A stretch of DNA of 64,000 bases from the NCBI RefSeq assembly GCF_027942865.1, contig NC_134506.1, positions 15,274,436-15,338,435 of the forward strand. The letters are read 5' to 3'. The stretch comes from Odontesthes bonariensis (Eukaryota > Chordata > Actinopteri > Atheriniformes > Atherinopsidae). The translations under genes were made by a program, and so were the position numbers. Below, piece by piece: positions 19,873 to 33,000 of this stretch (positions are counted from its first letter, which is position 1; each line of letters starts with the position of its first letter). The notes below the pieces were generated by a model. It saw only the letters and a program-made list of their open reading frames with translations, was not told where the DNA came from and made no database searches.

Positions 19873-22800
19873 AGTTTGACCGGTTAGACAGTCTAGAGGG
19901 TTGGGTGGCCGTCAAAAGTAATATATTTGAAGAAAACGAGACGTTTAAGCTGGGCTTTATAGTGCAGTGGAATGTCATCGAGTCGAAGTTCGCAGTCACC
20001 TGCCACAACCGGACGCTACAGCGCCAGAAACGCAAAGCCGAAGTGACCGTCGGCGACACTCAGATGAGCTGGGCTGGACTCTTCTCCGTTAACGATTTGA
20101 AACACATCCACCAACAGTTTTCCTGCGTGGCGGACGTCCTGGGCGCTTGCTTCCCGGATCTCTCAGAGTTTGAGGAGAGCAACATTTGGGACTTGCTGTT
20201 CCTTAATCGGAGGTCAGGTCCCGAGGATGACGATGAGAGGGATTTTGATACTCCGTGTAGGAGGCTCGAAAAATATTTCAGCACAGCCATTGACCTCTGC
20301 GGACGAAAAATAGTTCTGGAAACTTTATTCACCCAGGATGAGCGGGACGTTGAGGAGTACTTTGAAAACCTCCAGGAGTTCAGAAGGAAGACGATGCAGG
20401 AGGAAATGTCAAGGGCCAAGAGTCACCTGAGACAGGTGAGGGGTGTAACAGCAGTGGAAAAGCAGGTTACAGTGAGCCACAGGTGCCACTTCTATAGCTA
20501 TATAAATATTTATATAAATATATGTATATAGTTCAACCCAAAGGTATTCATAGTCTTGCAAAATTTTGATTTAAGGGGATTTTTTTTCATTTGAACAATG
20601 GGTTTCTTCTGATTGTGAAAGACAAACAATAGCAGCCAATGAGAGAGCCTGATCTGCCACTGCAGCACTCAGATAGACAGTCTCTGCTGGGATTCAAGAC
20701 TTCTTCTCTTTTGTAAATATTTCCGCATCTTAGGGACTGGATGGCCTTCTTGCCACCTGTCTTGTGCCCATTTCTCAACTGTTGGCTGTATCTTATTTAG
20801 TATGTTTCATTGGAGCCCCCCCCCCCCCCATTTGAATCACAAAAAAAAGCAGGACTTGGTGAATAACTCTTTATGTTCTATATTTCCATAAAGTTACAAG
20901 CGTAGCCTGTGGGCTAGCACCACACAGTGGTGGTGTAAAGCTGAAAGGCAGGCCTGCTATGACACAGCAGACACTTGCAGCTGGTGTGTTACAGTCTTGA
21001 ATATTGCAACACTTTCAGCATTGGTGTTTGTTTTCCCTACTTTTAAGATGAATAAATGGCAGTATTGTAAGAAAAGATTCAAACAGTTTGAGGCAATGAA
21101 AGAAATGCAACTGTCACGTTGTCGGTCACATCTCCACAATCCACAGTCCGAAACAACAACCCAGAGGCAAACTGAATATTTAGCAAAAGCGTATGAGGTT
21201 GTTGTATCAAAGTTGTATTGAACTTTGCCTTATGTGTAAAAATCAAACTCAACATGTTGGGCCTGATCCATGTATGACTGCAAGAATCCCCGTGGTATTT
21301 AACTATAAATCCTCCTCGAAGTGGCTTTACAAGTCCCAGATACCTACTTCCGCCCACCCGGGTTGTATTTAGAAATTACTTGGATCAACTCGAATCTGAT
21401 TGGTACACAACAAAACAGCTCCCCTGGAGAGATTTCAGTTTTTCCAACTCTTCTGACGACAAAGACGAGGCTCGGTGGGCTTGGAATAAACCCGGATCAT
21501 AGTGTTAATGTGTTGCGTTGCTTATAGCTGCTGCAGACTCACAGCAGTGCTGGCCAACTGGTCGCGCTGCTCAGAATCTACGAGGAAGAAGACGAGGCTT
21601 ACCAAGATTTGGCCACTGTCGCCACCACCTTCTTCCAGTACCTGCTGCAGCCTTTCAGAGACATGAGAGAGCTGGCCTGCCTTTACAAGATGGAGATCCT
21701 GGTAAATGCAAAGCTTTTTTTTCTTCTTTTTCTTTTAGAATTTGTAAAAAGATTTTGTACAGGGACACATTTTGCTGTTTCTTTAAAATAGATTTAAGGA
21801 ATCTAAACCTTCCACAATAATGGAAGAGAATCTTGTTTACAACACAATACACACGTCAGCGTTAAGTTTTTAGCAGATGAATTACAAATCCTAATTTAAA
21901 ACCCCAGAACATAGTTGTGTAACTACAACATGATGCCACTGCAACTACTTTATGACATTATAATGGAAAGATTGAACTGTTTCAACATGTCTGTTTAGGC
22001 CTTGATTATATAGATATTTTTGGTGGATCCACTGACGTAGTTCAATGTGTTGATACTCCATTCAAGAAAAAGTGTTTTGTTTTTTTTACTAAACTCCCCG
22101 TAAATAAAAGACTAATTTCTTTGAGTTAACAGTTTGTAAGCTGTATGTACTACATCACTGAGTGTAAAGCTGTCTGCTGTTTTTTTTTTTTTCTTCTCTG
22201 ACTCTCTGCAGAAGTCTTTGGAGTTTGAGGACTTGGGTCCCAAGAGAATTGCTGCTCTGGAGAAGGAGGCGGAGGAGTGGAGAATGAAAGCAGAAGATGC
22301 AGTCGCCTCGATTCAGGACATCACTGTCACCTACTTTGCACAAACTTCAAAGGCTCTGGCTGGTATGAGTTGCAGGGTTTATTTTTCCTTTATTTATGCA
22401 TGGATCGTGTCATTAATGAATTTTATGTGTCACACGGGGAAAAGAAAAAGCAGGCAGCAGTCTGTTTTTTTTTTTTTAATTGCAGCTGCTGAAAACTTAT
22501 TTATGAGGTATTCAAGTAAATTCAAACAAGTGCAGGCCAAGAGTACATACCTGCTCCAGAGGCAGAAGGATAAGAGGAAAACAAAGTGTTCAGATCCAGA
22601 TTCATCACAACTTCGTCACTTCTATTTTCATGCACATATGTCCAAAACGTTTTGAGTTGTTCTGCTTAAAAGAAAAAGTGCGAAGCACATATTCTCTTTA
22701 GTGAAGGAAACAAAGCACACATTAATATGTTCAATGGAATGAGTTTAAGTTGTTTCTTTAAACAAGTCTTGTCCTTTTTTTCGCAAAAAAGGGCATCCTG

Positions 22801-25800
22801 TCAAAAAATCTTTGTACTTGGGAAAGTTCCAAACCAGGTTAAGGGTCATTCACAGTCACTACACGCAAAGGAAAGAAGCTGCAGTGGTTCCTTTAGTGTC
22901 GCTTTACCAAAGGAAACAGGAAGTGGAGATAACCCGGGTCTGACAGTTCTGACGGCCACAAAACTCAAAGGGGTTATTTTCATACAGTCATCCCAACTGG
23001 GGTTCATGTAAACAATGAGGACGGGAGGGGTGAGTTTAAACAGCTTGTGACAATATCTTTCACTTTTGTGACTGTTTATTTTTAATTGTATCTTATTATA
23101 CTAATATGAAACATATCATTTGGCCTCAATTAAGCAGTTTGATAGGAACGCATTAGCCAGCGTACACGCTGTGCTTTTCATGCAAATTCTTCTTTGAACA
23201 GCTGTAGTTTCACGAATGCAAAACCGCACCACTTGTCGTAAAGGAGAAATTTGTTTTTTTAGAAACCTGGACCTTTATTTTTGGCATAAAATTTGTTCAT
23301 CTACTCACCTCGTGCCGCTGCAGCACAGCTTATTTACTCTGTGCTCTGTGATGGTCGGTTAACTTCACACGTAGTGTGTTACTGCTAGTTTTGTGCAGAG
23401 TGAATGAGCTGTGCTGCTGCGGCGCCCGTCGATGATGTCATCCCAGTAGATGCGTGTGTAGAAAGCCCCCCTGATGGCCCCTAATAACAACAACATGGCA
23501 GCTCTGAACTAACCGTGCAATAGTAGCGTTCATTCATTCATTCGTCTTAAAGTATTGGTGAAATAAAGACAGACAATGCCTTATTTAGGGGCTGTATTCT
23601 CTATGCCCTGTTCTCTCCTGTTATATGGATATACGCAGATATCGAGTTATCTCAATATTGTCCGAAGGACGCCGACTTTCCCCAAACTGTTATCGGTGAG
23701 TAGATGAACGTATTTTCCATCCATCCATCCATCGTCTTCCGCTTCTCCGGGGGTCGGGTTGTGGGGGCAGCAGCTTAAGCAGAGAAACCCAGACGTCCCT
23801 GTCCCCGGCCTCTTCCTCCAGCTCTTCTGGGGGGACCCCGAGGCGTTCCCAGGCCAGCCGAGAAACATAGGCTCTCCAACGTGTCCTGGGTCTTCCCCGG
23901 GGCCTCCTCCCAGTGGGACGGGCCCGGAACACCTCACTGGGGAGGCGTCCAGGAGGCATCCTAACCAGATGCCCGAGCCACCTCATCTGGCTCCTCTCGA
24001 TGCGGAGGAGCAGCGGTTCTACTCAGAGCCCCTCCCGGATGACCGAGCTTCTCACCCTATCTCTAAGGGAGAGCCCAGACACCCTGCGGAGGAAACTCAT
24101 TTCGGCCGCTTGTATTCGCGATCTCATTCTTTCGGTCACTACCCACAGCTCGTGACCATAGGTGAGGGTAGGAACATAGATTGACCGGTAAATCGAGAGC
24201 TTCACCTTCTGGCTCAGCTCCTTCTTCACCACGACGGGCCGGTGCAGAGCCCGCATCACTGCAGACGCCGCACCGATCCATCTGTCAATCTCTTGCTCCA
24301 TTCGTCCCTCACTCGTGAACAAGACCCTGAGATACTTGAACTCCTCCACTTGGGGAAGGATCTCATTCCCAACCCGGAGAGGGCATTCCACCCTTTTCCG
24401 GCCGAGGACCATGGTCTCAGATTTGGAGGTGCTGATTCTCATCCCAGCCGCTTCACACTCAGCTGCGAACCACTCCAGTGAGAGCTGAAGGTCACGGCCT
24501 GAGGACGCCAACAGAACCACATCGTCCGCAAAGAGCAGAGACCCGATTCTGAGGTCGCCAAAACGGACCCCCTCAACGCCCTGGCTGCACCTCCTGAATC
24601 CGAGATTTGACTATCCTCCTCTCCAGTACCCCCGAATAGACCTTACCAGGGAGGCTGAGGAGTGTGATCCCCCTATAGTTGGAACACACCCTCCGGTCCC
24701 CTTTTTTAAAGAGGGGGACCACCACCCCGATCTGCCAGTCCAGAGGCACTGCCCCCGATGTCGACGCAATGCTGCAGAGGCGTGTCAACCAAGACAGCCC
24801 TACCACATCCAGAGCCTTGAGGAACTCAGGACGAACCTCATCCACCCCCGGGGCCTTGCCACCGAGGAGTTTTTTGACCACCTCAGCAACCTCAGTCCCA
24901 CAAATGGGAGGCCCCACGTCCGAGCTCCCAAACTCTGCTTCCTCATCGGAAAGGCGTGTTGGTAGGATTGAGGAGGCCCTCGAAGTATTCCCCCCACCGA
25001 CTCACGACGTCCTTGAGGTCAGCAGAGCCCCGCCCTCACCATACACGGTGTTGACGGTACACCGCTTCCCCCCCTGAGCTGCCGGATGGTGGACCAGAAA
25101 CTCTTCGAGGCCGTCCGGAAATCATTCTCCATGGCCTCCCCGAACTCCTCCCAAGCCCGAATTTTTGCCTCAGCAACCGCCGAGGCCGCGTTCCGCTTGG
25201 CCCGTCGGTACCCATCAGCTGCTTCCAGAGTCCCACTGGCCAAAAAGGCCCGATAGGACTCCTTCTTCAGCTTGACGGCTTCCCTCACCACTGGCGTCCA
25301 CCAGCGGGTTCGGGGATTGCCGCCACGACAGGCACCGACCACCTTACGGCCACAGCTCCGGTCGGCCGCCTAAACAATGGAGGCACGGAACATGGCCCAT
25401 TCGAGCTCAATGTCCCCCACCTCCCCCGGGACATGGTTGAAGCTCTGCCGGAGGTGGGAGTTGAAACTCCTCCTTACAGGGGATTCCGCCAGCCGTTCCC
25501 AGCAGACCCTCACAATACGTTTGGGCCTGAACGTATTTTATGCCAGAAATAAGTTTTTAAAGTTTAAAGTTTAAAAAAAAACAAAACAACGAACTTCCCC
25601 TTTAAGTGTGGTCGGATTCTCATAGCAGAGTGGCTGTTTTTTACCAACTTGTTACACATGGCTTCTACCATCTTTTCTTAACCTTATGATGTTTACTTAG
25701 AAGGTCAAGAAAAACTGGCGAGCTACTTTACTGGACCATACCTTTGCCATTCGTACTACATTATGTGTTGACGTCGGGCAGCACCATAACAGTCTTTGGC

Positions 25801-28800
25801 TGCCAAAGTTACCTCTCAAAGTCTGAGGTTTGATTGGTACGTAGCAACAAGAAATTCAGGAGATAAATAAAGCCAGTCTTGTTTTCAGTGAACACCGGCC
25901 TTTGGGTGGATTTTCTCCAATGTTCCATGGAAGAAAGAGGCGGACGTGACTCATTTAGAGTGCAAACTACCCTTCTACACTATGCCTTCAAGCTTATGTC
26001 TGCTTTCCTCACCCATAATGCACTTGTCATTGCAACTCTAGTACTCGTTTGTGCTGAATCATGAATCCTTTTTTTACGATTAAGAATTCCTTATTTTAAT
26101 CAAGCCGTGACCCAGACAATCAGAGTCGAATTGTGTTGTGTTCACATCTCTTAGTTTGGAGGTTCGTTAAGTAAAAACAAGGAAATCAGGGGAATTGATG
26201 CTTGTTTTGCTGTCTATCCCGTGAGTTATTTGGCGGAGATTTTATTTTGAGGATTTCTGCTTATTAACTTGGTAAGTTCTCCTTCGAGATCCAAAACTAC
26301 GTTGCTGGCAAATGTGATGACCAACTGAGATTTGTTTAAAGACCCAGTGGTCAGTTTTAGAGACTTGCACCAACTTTCCTGTTAGTATATATCTGCTGAT
26401 GCTTTTGTGTGATAGGTAAATATAACCCATCCGTGTATACATGTTCAGGTATGTTAAAACAGATGGAGGAAGATAAGTGTCGTTTTGGACCTGCTGCCTG
26501 GGCATCTGCAGCTCCTAGACTGGAGAAACTGCGCTTCCTGTTAGCCAAAGAATCCCTGCAGCACATGAGAGCCGCAGAGATGTGTCTCAGCCGCAAGAAA
26601 GACACCATCAGAGAAAAAGTACGTCTCACTGTTGGTTCATTAACATAAACAGCTTGTCTTGTGGTTCTATAATTAGTCATTTCATTCCATAAAGACATAT
26701 TGGAGTCTGACACAGTTGTATGGTTTCAGACTTATTATGCTGAAATTGCTATTAATTTCAGTACCAAGACAAACTCTGCCTTTGTAGTAGTTGTAAATCT
26801 ATGGTGATATGACACAATGCCTGCTTGCTCTCACACTTGGTATTCTAGTCTGATGTGAATCTGTTGCTGCTGGATTCCTTTGATCTATTTATAAAGCCTC
26901 TGCAAAAACACGAGAGAAATCCCCTGATACACCCCCAGAAACCTGTGTGCATGAATAAGCGAATGTGTCTGTATATTCAAAACATGCCAGCTTCATGCAC
27001 ATCTGTGACTGCATCAGGATCACAGCACGTTATGGAAATACTGCTGCACATTTCTTGCAGCGAGAAGGTGTCGTGCCGCATTTTCTTCCTTTCTCCTTTT
27101 TTTTTCTTGGAAGTAGAGAACACCTTCTTCAGCTGCATCCTGCTGCATTATTCATCTGATTAAGCTTTTTAAAAATCCGGATTGAGGATGCTGCTGGGAT
27201 CTACCAACGTGAGCCTTTGCATAGACATCTGTGTGCGAGTGTTTCTAATGAGATCAGTGAGCCGCACCTACGCAGAATTTTGTGCTGGTGGCACCATAAT
27301 CCACGACTCTGATGAGTGCACTATTGTGCCTGCAGATGTCACAGCGGGACACTTTTTTTCAGACCCCTTCCCATTTCACACATTTTATTGCTTTTTGTAG
27401 CTTAATGCTTATAAGATTTAAATTCATACGTTGTATCACACATACCTGATGCGTTTTAGAGAAAAACCCAAGCCATGAGGTCGAAAGACCAACTTGCAAA
27501 CAAGATACTCCACGAGTCTTAAATCTAAGACATTTGGAAGGACCATCACCTTGTCTTGAGCTGGTTATCCACTCCAGCCAAGTGGAGAAAGGCTTCAGTT
27601 CGAGAGTTGACTCAAACTTCTTGGTCACTCTGGCTGAACTTCAGATATAGACAGAAAGAGTGGTCATACAGAGGACTCTCCTCTGTTAAAGACACAGGAT
27701 AATCTCTTTAGAGTTGGCAACAAAGTACTTGCAGAACTCTCAGACTATGAGAAAGAAGATTTTCTTTTCTAGTGGCATAAAGATTTAACTGTTTGGCTTC
27801 AGTCCCAGGTGTTTCCCAGCAGCCAGTACAGAGACACATTTCAGATAGAGACCATTAAGCTGGCCGGATAAAGAGGAAAACTCGGTGAAAACTTGCTCCG
27901 CAGTGATCAGAACTCCAACAGGACAATAACTTGAAGCACACAGCCAAGACTAGGTTAAAGTGGCGTAGGGACACCTCTGTGAATGTCTTTCAGTAGCCAG
28001 GCAAGATCCTCAATTTTAACCCAGTCACACAGCTCTTGAACAAACTTAAAGTCCTCATCCAGCCAGACAGAGCTTAAGAGAATCTGCAGAATGTGAGAAA
28101 ATCCCTAAATCCAGATATGCAAAGCTTGTGGTGTCATTTGCAGGAATACTTGATACTGCAGTCACTTTCAGCTGTGCTTCGGTTTAGTGCCGAGCAAAGG
28201 CTGTGAAATATTTTGCTTTCCCTTTGTTATTGTGTGGTAGTGAGACTAAATTGAGTGAGAAATTGATTCATTTTTACACAAGACTGCAACATAACAAAAC
28301 AAAGGGGCCTAGATATTTAGCAAATATAACGTTTCCCTTCAGTCTCTGCAGCTCTCGTGTCATATCCAGACAGAGTAGGTATTTATTTCTGACATAGAGC
28401 CCTTAAGGTTTTGCATTTATTTCGAATGTGTCTGTACATATAAAGTACACGTCAAGGATTCTTACTACTTAATATTACTGCCCAGAATTGGATGTAGCTG
28501 TTGTTTTTGGCTCATTTGCTCACACTATGAAAGCTTGCAGAGATTAAAATTGGGCTGAGATCCGTCACACTGTATGCCATATTCTTTATTTTTCCTCCTG
28601 ATAATGTTGTGGAACAAAAAGCCTTTTGGGATCTTCATTTTCAATGACTGTTGTCAATGACTGAATGTTAAAAGTACTTCCAAATCTGATTCAGCTATAA
28701 GAAGCAAGCATTTGTGTCACAGTGCTCACAGTCTATACATAGACTGTGATTTTTTGTTTTTACAAAGCCACCAGTATGATCCTTTAATAGGGGCGTCACA

Positions 28801-30042
28801 TGTCATTGTTGTGTAGCTAGGAAACCTGCCAGGAAGAGCCCAGAACCAGAGAGCTTATTCTAGGTCTACGTTTGAGGACGGTCAGCAACTGGACACGGTA
28901 GACCAGCTGGAACTGCAGTTCTATGAAACTCAGCTCGAACTATATGACGCCAAGTTTGAGATCCTGAAGAATGAGGAGCAGCTGCTTGTGGCTCAGATAG
29001 AAACCCTACGGCGGCAGACTAAAGGTATGTTTACACTTCATTAACCGAAAGTAACCGGGCTGAGCAGTAGATTTGTGTAAACTGCATCTGGGGAGAGGTT
29101 GAAAGCATCGCATTTTGAGAGATGCTGATTTCATTGTACAATCCACTTAAAACCAACAGTAGCCTGTGTTAAACCAAAAGGTGTTTTTAAATTCCCTTCC
29201 ATTAAAATCATAATCGCAAGCTTTTACTATAAAGAGGAGTAGAGAATAGTGAGGGTAGACAAAGCAAACAACATATAGAGTGATGCAAAAGTAATACCTC
29301 ACAGTCACCCAGTTGAAGAGTGTGTTTCTGTGCAGAAACAACCACCCTCCTTGTTTTCCCTCTTTTCTTAAATTGATGCATTGAGAACATCTGAAGGCAG
29401 AGGGCGTGTAGACACCAGCCAGTGACTGTGCACAGGGTGCCAGGACTATAAAAACATAGCAATCATTTCTAATTCAGACCCTCCCTCTTATGTTTGTGTG
29501 ACAGTCAATGGTACACATGCCTATTTAATAGGGCTCCATCAACAGAACAGGGACTTGAACATAAACTCTGTCCATTCTGTGTGGATGTCAGAGTTTTATA
29601 TGTTGTCAACATACAAAGAAACAACTGAAAAACAACTTTGCACCTCTGCCCTGGGGGGGGTTTGTCATGTGGTCGCTTTTTTCACTCAGTGTGTTGTTTA
29701 AAAGGTTTACTGTGGGGAAATAGTTCATTTTGTTCTTGTAAATATTTCCCTAATTGCTCCACAAGGGACATGGGATGTTTGCCTCCATGGTGTGTGTACA
29801 GCTTGCCATGCTGTGTGTGTCCACCTGTCTGTTTATGTCATGACTTTGGCTGCATGTACTATTCAACCTTTATATGATTTTCAGGTTTATTTTCCAAGCA
29901 GCAATGTGTGTGAAAGTGGCAAGAGAGTGAATATTGTAAATTAAGAAGAGATTTTTATGTTTGGAAAAATGGAGCCTATAATTGAAATAAGACTTTTCCC
30001 ATGCCTTTGTTGGAATACATCAACTGTTTATTAGAATATATT

Positions 30043-30080
<38 letters not shown>

Positions 30081-33000
30081 ATGTGAATATATTCAAAGGT
30101 TTATTATCATTTTATAGGTCTTTGCGGTCACTCGCTAAGTTTCCAAAGTTTCAGATTTTCCAAAACTTTAAATGGATAGTTCGCCTCTTTTGACATGAAG
30201 CTATATGACATCCCATATTAGCAATATCATTTATGAACATTGACTTACCCCCCGCTGCGTCCTGTGAGCGGAGTTCCAGCTGAGTTTTGGGGTCCACGAA
30301 GCTAGTCCGGCTAGTTGGCCGGGGCTTGAAAAATAAAGCGTTTTGCGTCTCAAAAAAATATGCGTTCAAAAGAGTAATACATTTGCATCACAAAATCGTT
30401 CTGATGAAAAAGTCAGACCTCACTTCGATTGGCGCTATTTTTGCCTCCCTTGATATCAATGCGTCCAATGTAAAACTGTGCAGACCGAAGAGCAGACCGA
30501 AGAGCAGACCGAAGAGCAGACCGAAGAGCAGACCGAAGAGCAGACCGAAGAGCAGACCGAAGAGCAGACCGAAGAGCAGACCGAGCCACCTAGCGATAGC
30601 CGCACCTGTTACGGTGTTTACTGCTCGGTCTGCACTTCGGTCTGCAAAGTTTACATTGGACGCATTGATATCAAGGGAGGCAAAAATAGCGCCAAGCGAA
30701 GTGAGGTCTGACTTTTTCATCAGAACGATTCGTGTGATTCAAATGTATTACTCTTTTAAACGCATATTTTTTTGAGAAGCAAAACGCTTTATTTTTCAAG
30801 CCCCAGCCAACTAGCCGGACTAGCTTCGTGGACCCCAAAACTCGGCTGGAACTCGGCTTATAGGACGCAGCAGGGGGGTAAGTCAATGTTCATAAATGAT
30901 ATTGCTAATATGGGATGTCATATAGCTTCATGTCAAAAGAGGCGAACTATCCCTTTAAGACAATACATTAATGATACATTTACTCAGACTGCATTTGCAG
31001 ATTTCTGCCTTAAAGGAGAATTCCGGCCATTTTACAAACATATCCCATCTGTTGGAGACCCAGGGAAGTTTGCCAAAGGGAAAACCGCGAGAAATATTCA
31101 TGCCCGCTGCGCAAAGTTGTCCAATTGGGCTGATTTCCATGAAAGCGGGCTCTTTCGGGCAAGCGTTTAACCTTTCCTGAGGCTTAGTCTTAACGTGTAT
31201 CAAAATACTTTTTACCGGATTGGCCGTGGTGTCAGTAGCAATACAATTCAACCCAGGGGCTAACCATACCATTAGCTAGCACAGACATTATACATTTTGA
31301 GATTTCAAAAACAGCGCACCTACCTCTCTCAGCTTCCGTGTTCCACAGGCGTGCGCACAAATCGATCGCCTAAGTCATATACTAAAGTATTACAAAATTG
31401 TCTTTTATGGTTAGCCTCTGGGTTGAATTGTGGGTCTCCAACAGATGGGATATGTTTGTTAAATAGCAGGAATTCTCCTTTAATTTATAAGGCAACAACA
31501 GTAATTTCTCAAACTTCAGTTATTATTTAGCTAAATCCAGTGAGAAAGCTGACTTACTCCATTGACTTTGAGTAATGATTCATCCTCTAAGCTGGGAAAA
31601 GGACAGTAGGCTTCCAATAAACACGTCATCTCAGAGTTATTTTTAGCATTAGACCTCAAATGAATAAGATTCCCTGACTTGGTGTAACCTGAACAACTTT
31701 GGTTGACGTGAAAATTCAGACCCGATTGTATGTCCTGTTTGAAAAGTTTACATCGAGTCAACATGGTGACAAAAGAGAAGTTGGTATAGTCAAAAGTAGC
31801 ATCTGAGGAATTGTGGTTGCATGAGTTAAATAGAGAAGGGCTGGACTCGGAGTGACTGGACTGTGTTTGTGACTCAGAACTGAAGGAGGAGGTGGTGTAT
31901 TATGATGTGTGTGAGGATCCTGAGGAGCTGCAGAGCCTGGTCCACACTGGTGTTCATCAGTCTCCACTTATCAGTCAGCTCAAGAGACGCCTACAGACCC
32001 TGGAGACCAAGAGAGGCAACATCTGTGCCCGCAGGGCTTACCTCCGCAACAAAAAGGTGTGGAAGAGTGCAGCTGAGAGTCGTCTGCTTTTTACGTCTCA
32101 GTCTCATCAAATTATTCATTTCTGCCTCATTTTAGTTCTTTTCTCGGGCAAACTTCAGTAGATGTGGAAATAAGCAGAAGTATTTGTAAAAAAAAAAAAA
32201 AAAGTTATTGTCCCTCTTGTTTCTTGAGTTTTTTTTATGCCTTAGCTATATTGTTTTATTTTTAGCTGACAGTGATTTAAGCAGCATTTTCTTATTCTGC
32301 TCGTTGTGTGACTTTCAGCTTGATTATCCAATTTATAACTGAGTAAATTTGGAAAAAGACCCTATTTAGAGGCACCCACAACTCACCTGCTGTTATCTAC
32401 AGGAAGGACATAGTTGCTTTTATACTTACTGATATGTGTCTATGACAAACTGCACCTTAGTAGTTTTGAGTATCTGCTTTCCTAACTTTTGCGTGTCTGT
32501 AGGATCAGTGCATCGAGGCCCATGAGCAGAAGCACTTGGCAGGAAAGCAGAGCTCTGTACTCTTCAACCAGCATCACCAGGTTCACCTGGTACGTCACCA
32601 CGGCAACAAAGCAACCCACACAGACACTCCTGCACCAGCAGAAGCGGCAGATGAAACTGGATCCAATTCTTTTTCTCTGCTAGCTCTCAGTGTCTCCCTC
32701 TGTTGTTCGCAGAAACGAGAGAAGAGGAAGGAGGAGGAGCAGAGGAGGAAACAGTGGGTGGACCTGGAGCGAGAGAAGACTCTGAGCAGATTACGATCCT
32801 TCAGAGAGGTTAGTCTCCCTCATTGTCTCCCTCTCTTCCTACTCTGGCTCTTTTTCCGTTAATGAAACCTCAGAGGTTCCTGATGCACACCTTCATCATT
32901 CAATAGTTCACCTGAAAATTCAAGCACAGGAATGAACTAAGTTCTGATGATCTCATGCTTTAAATGAGGTAGTCTTTGTGGTAGTGAACCGTCTCACACC

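Noticed and set aside
20813-20829. C-run near 20820 as a regulatory element
   Set aside because: It is a simple homopolymer inside WHAMM intron 1 with no accompanying structure.
24679-25077. Plus-strand 132-codon frame and others at 23759-24481
   Set aside because: They are antisense to the Rex3-like reverse transcriptase, which explains their GC-rich open frames.
30481-30584. CRISPR-like repeat array
   Set aside because: Units are directly adjacent 12-mers with no spacers, in a eukaryotic intron.
30287-30775. 162-codon open frame with repeated RPKSRPKS
   Set aside because: It runs through the 12-bp array and both arms of a foldback MITE, so the protein is an artefact of the repeat.
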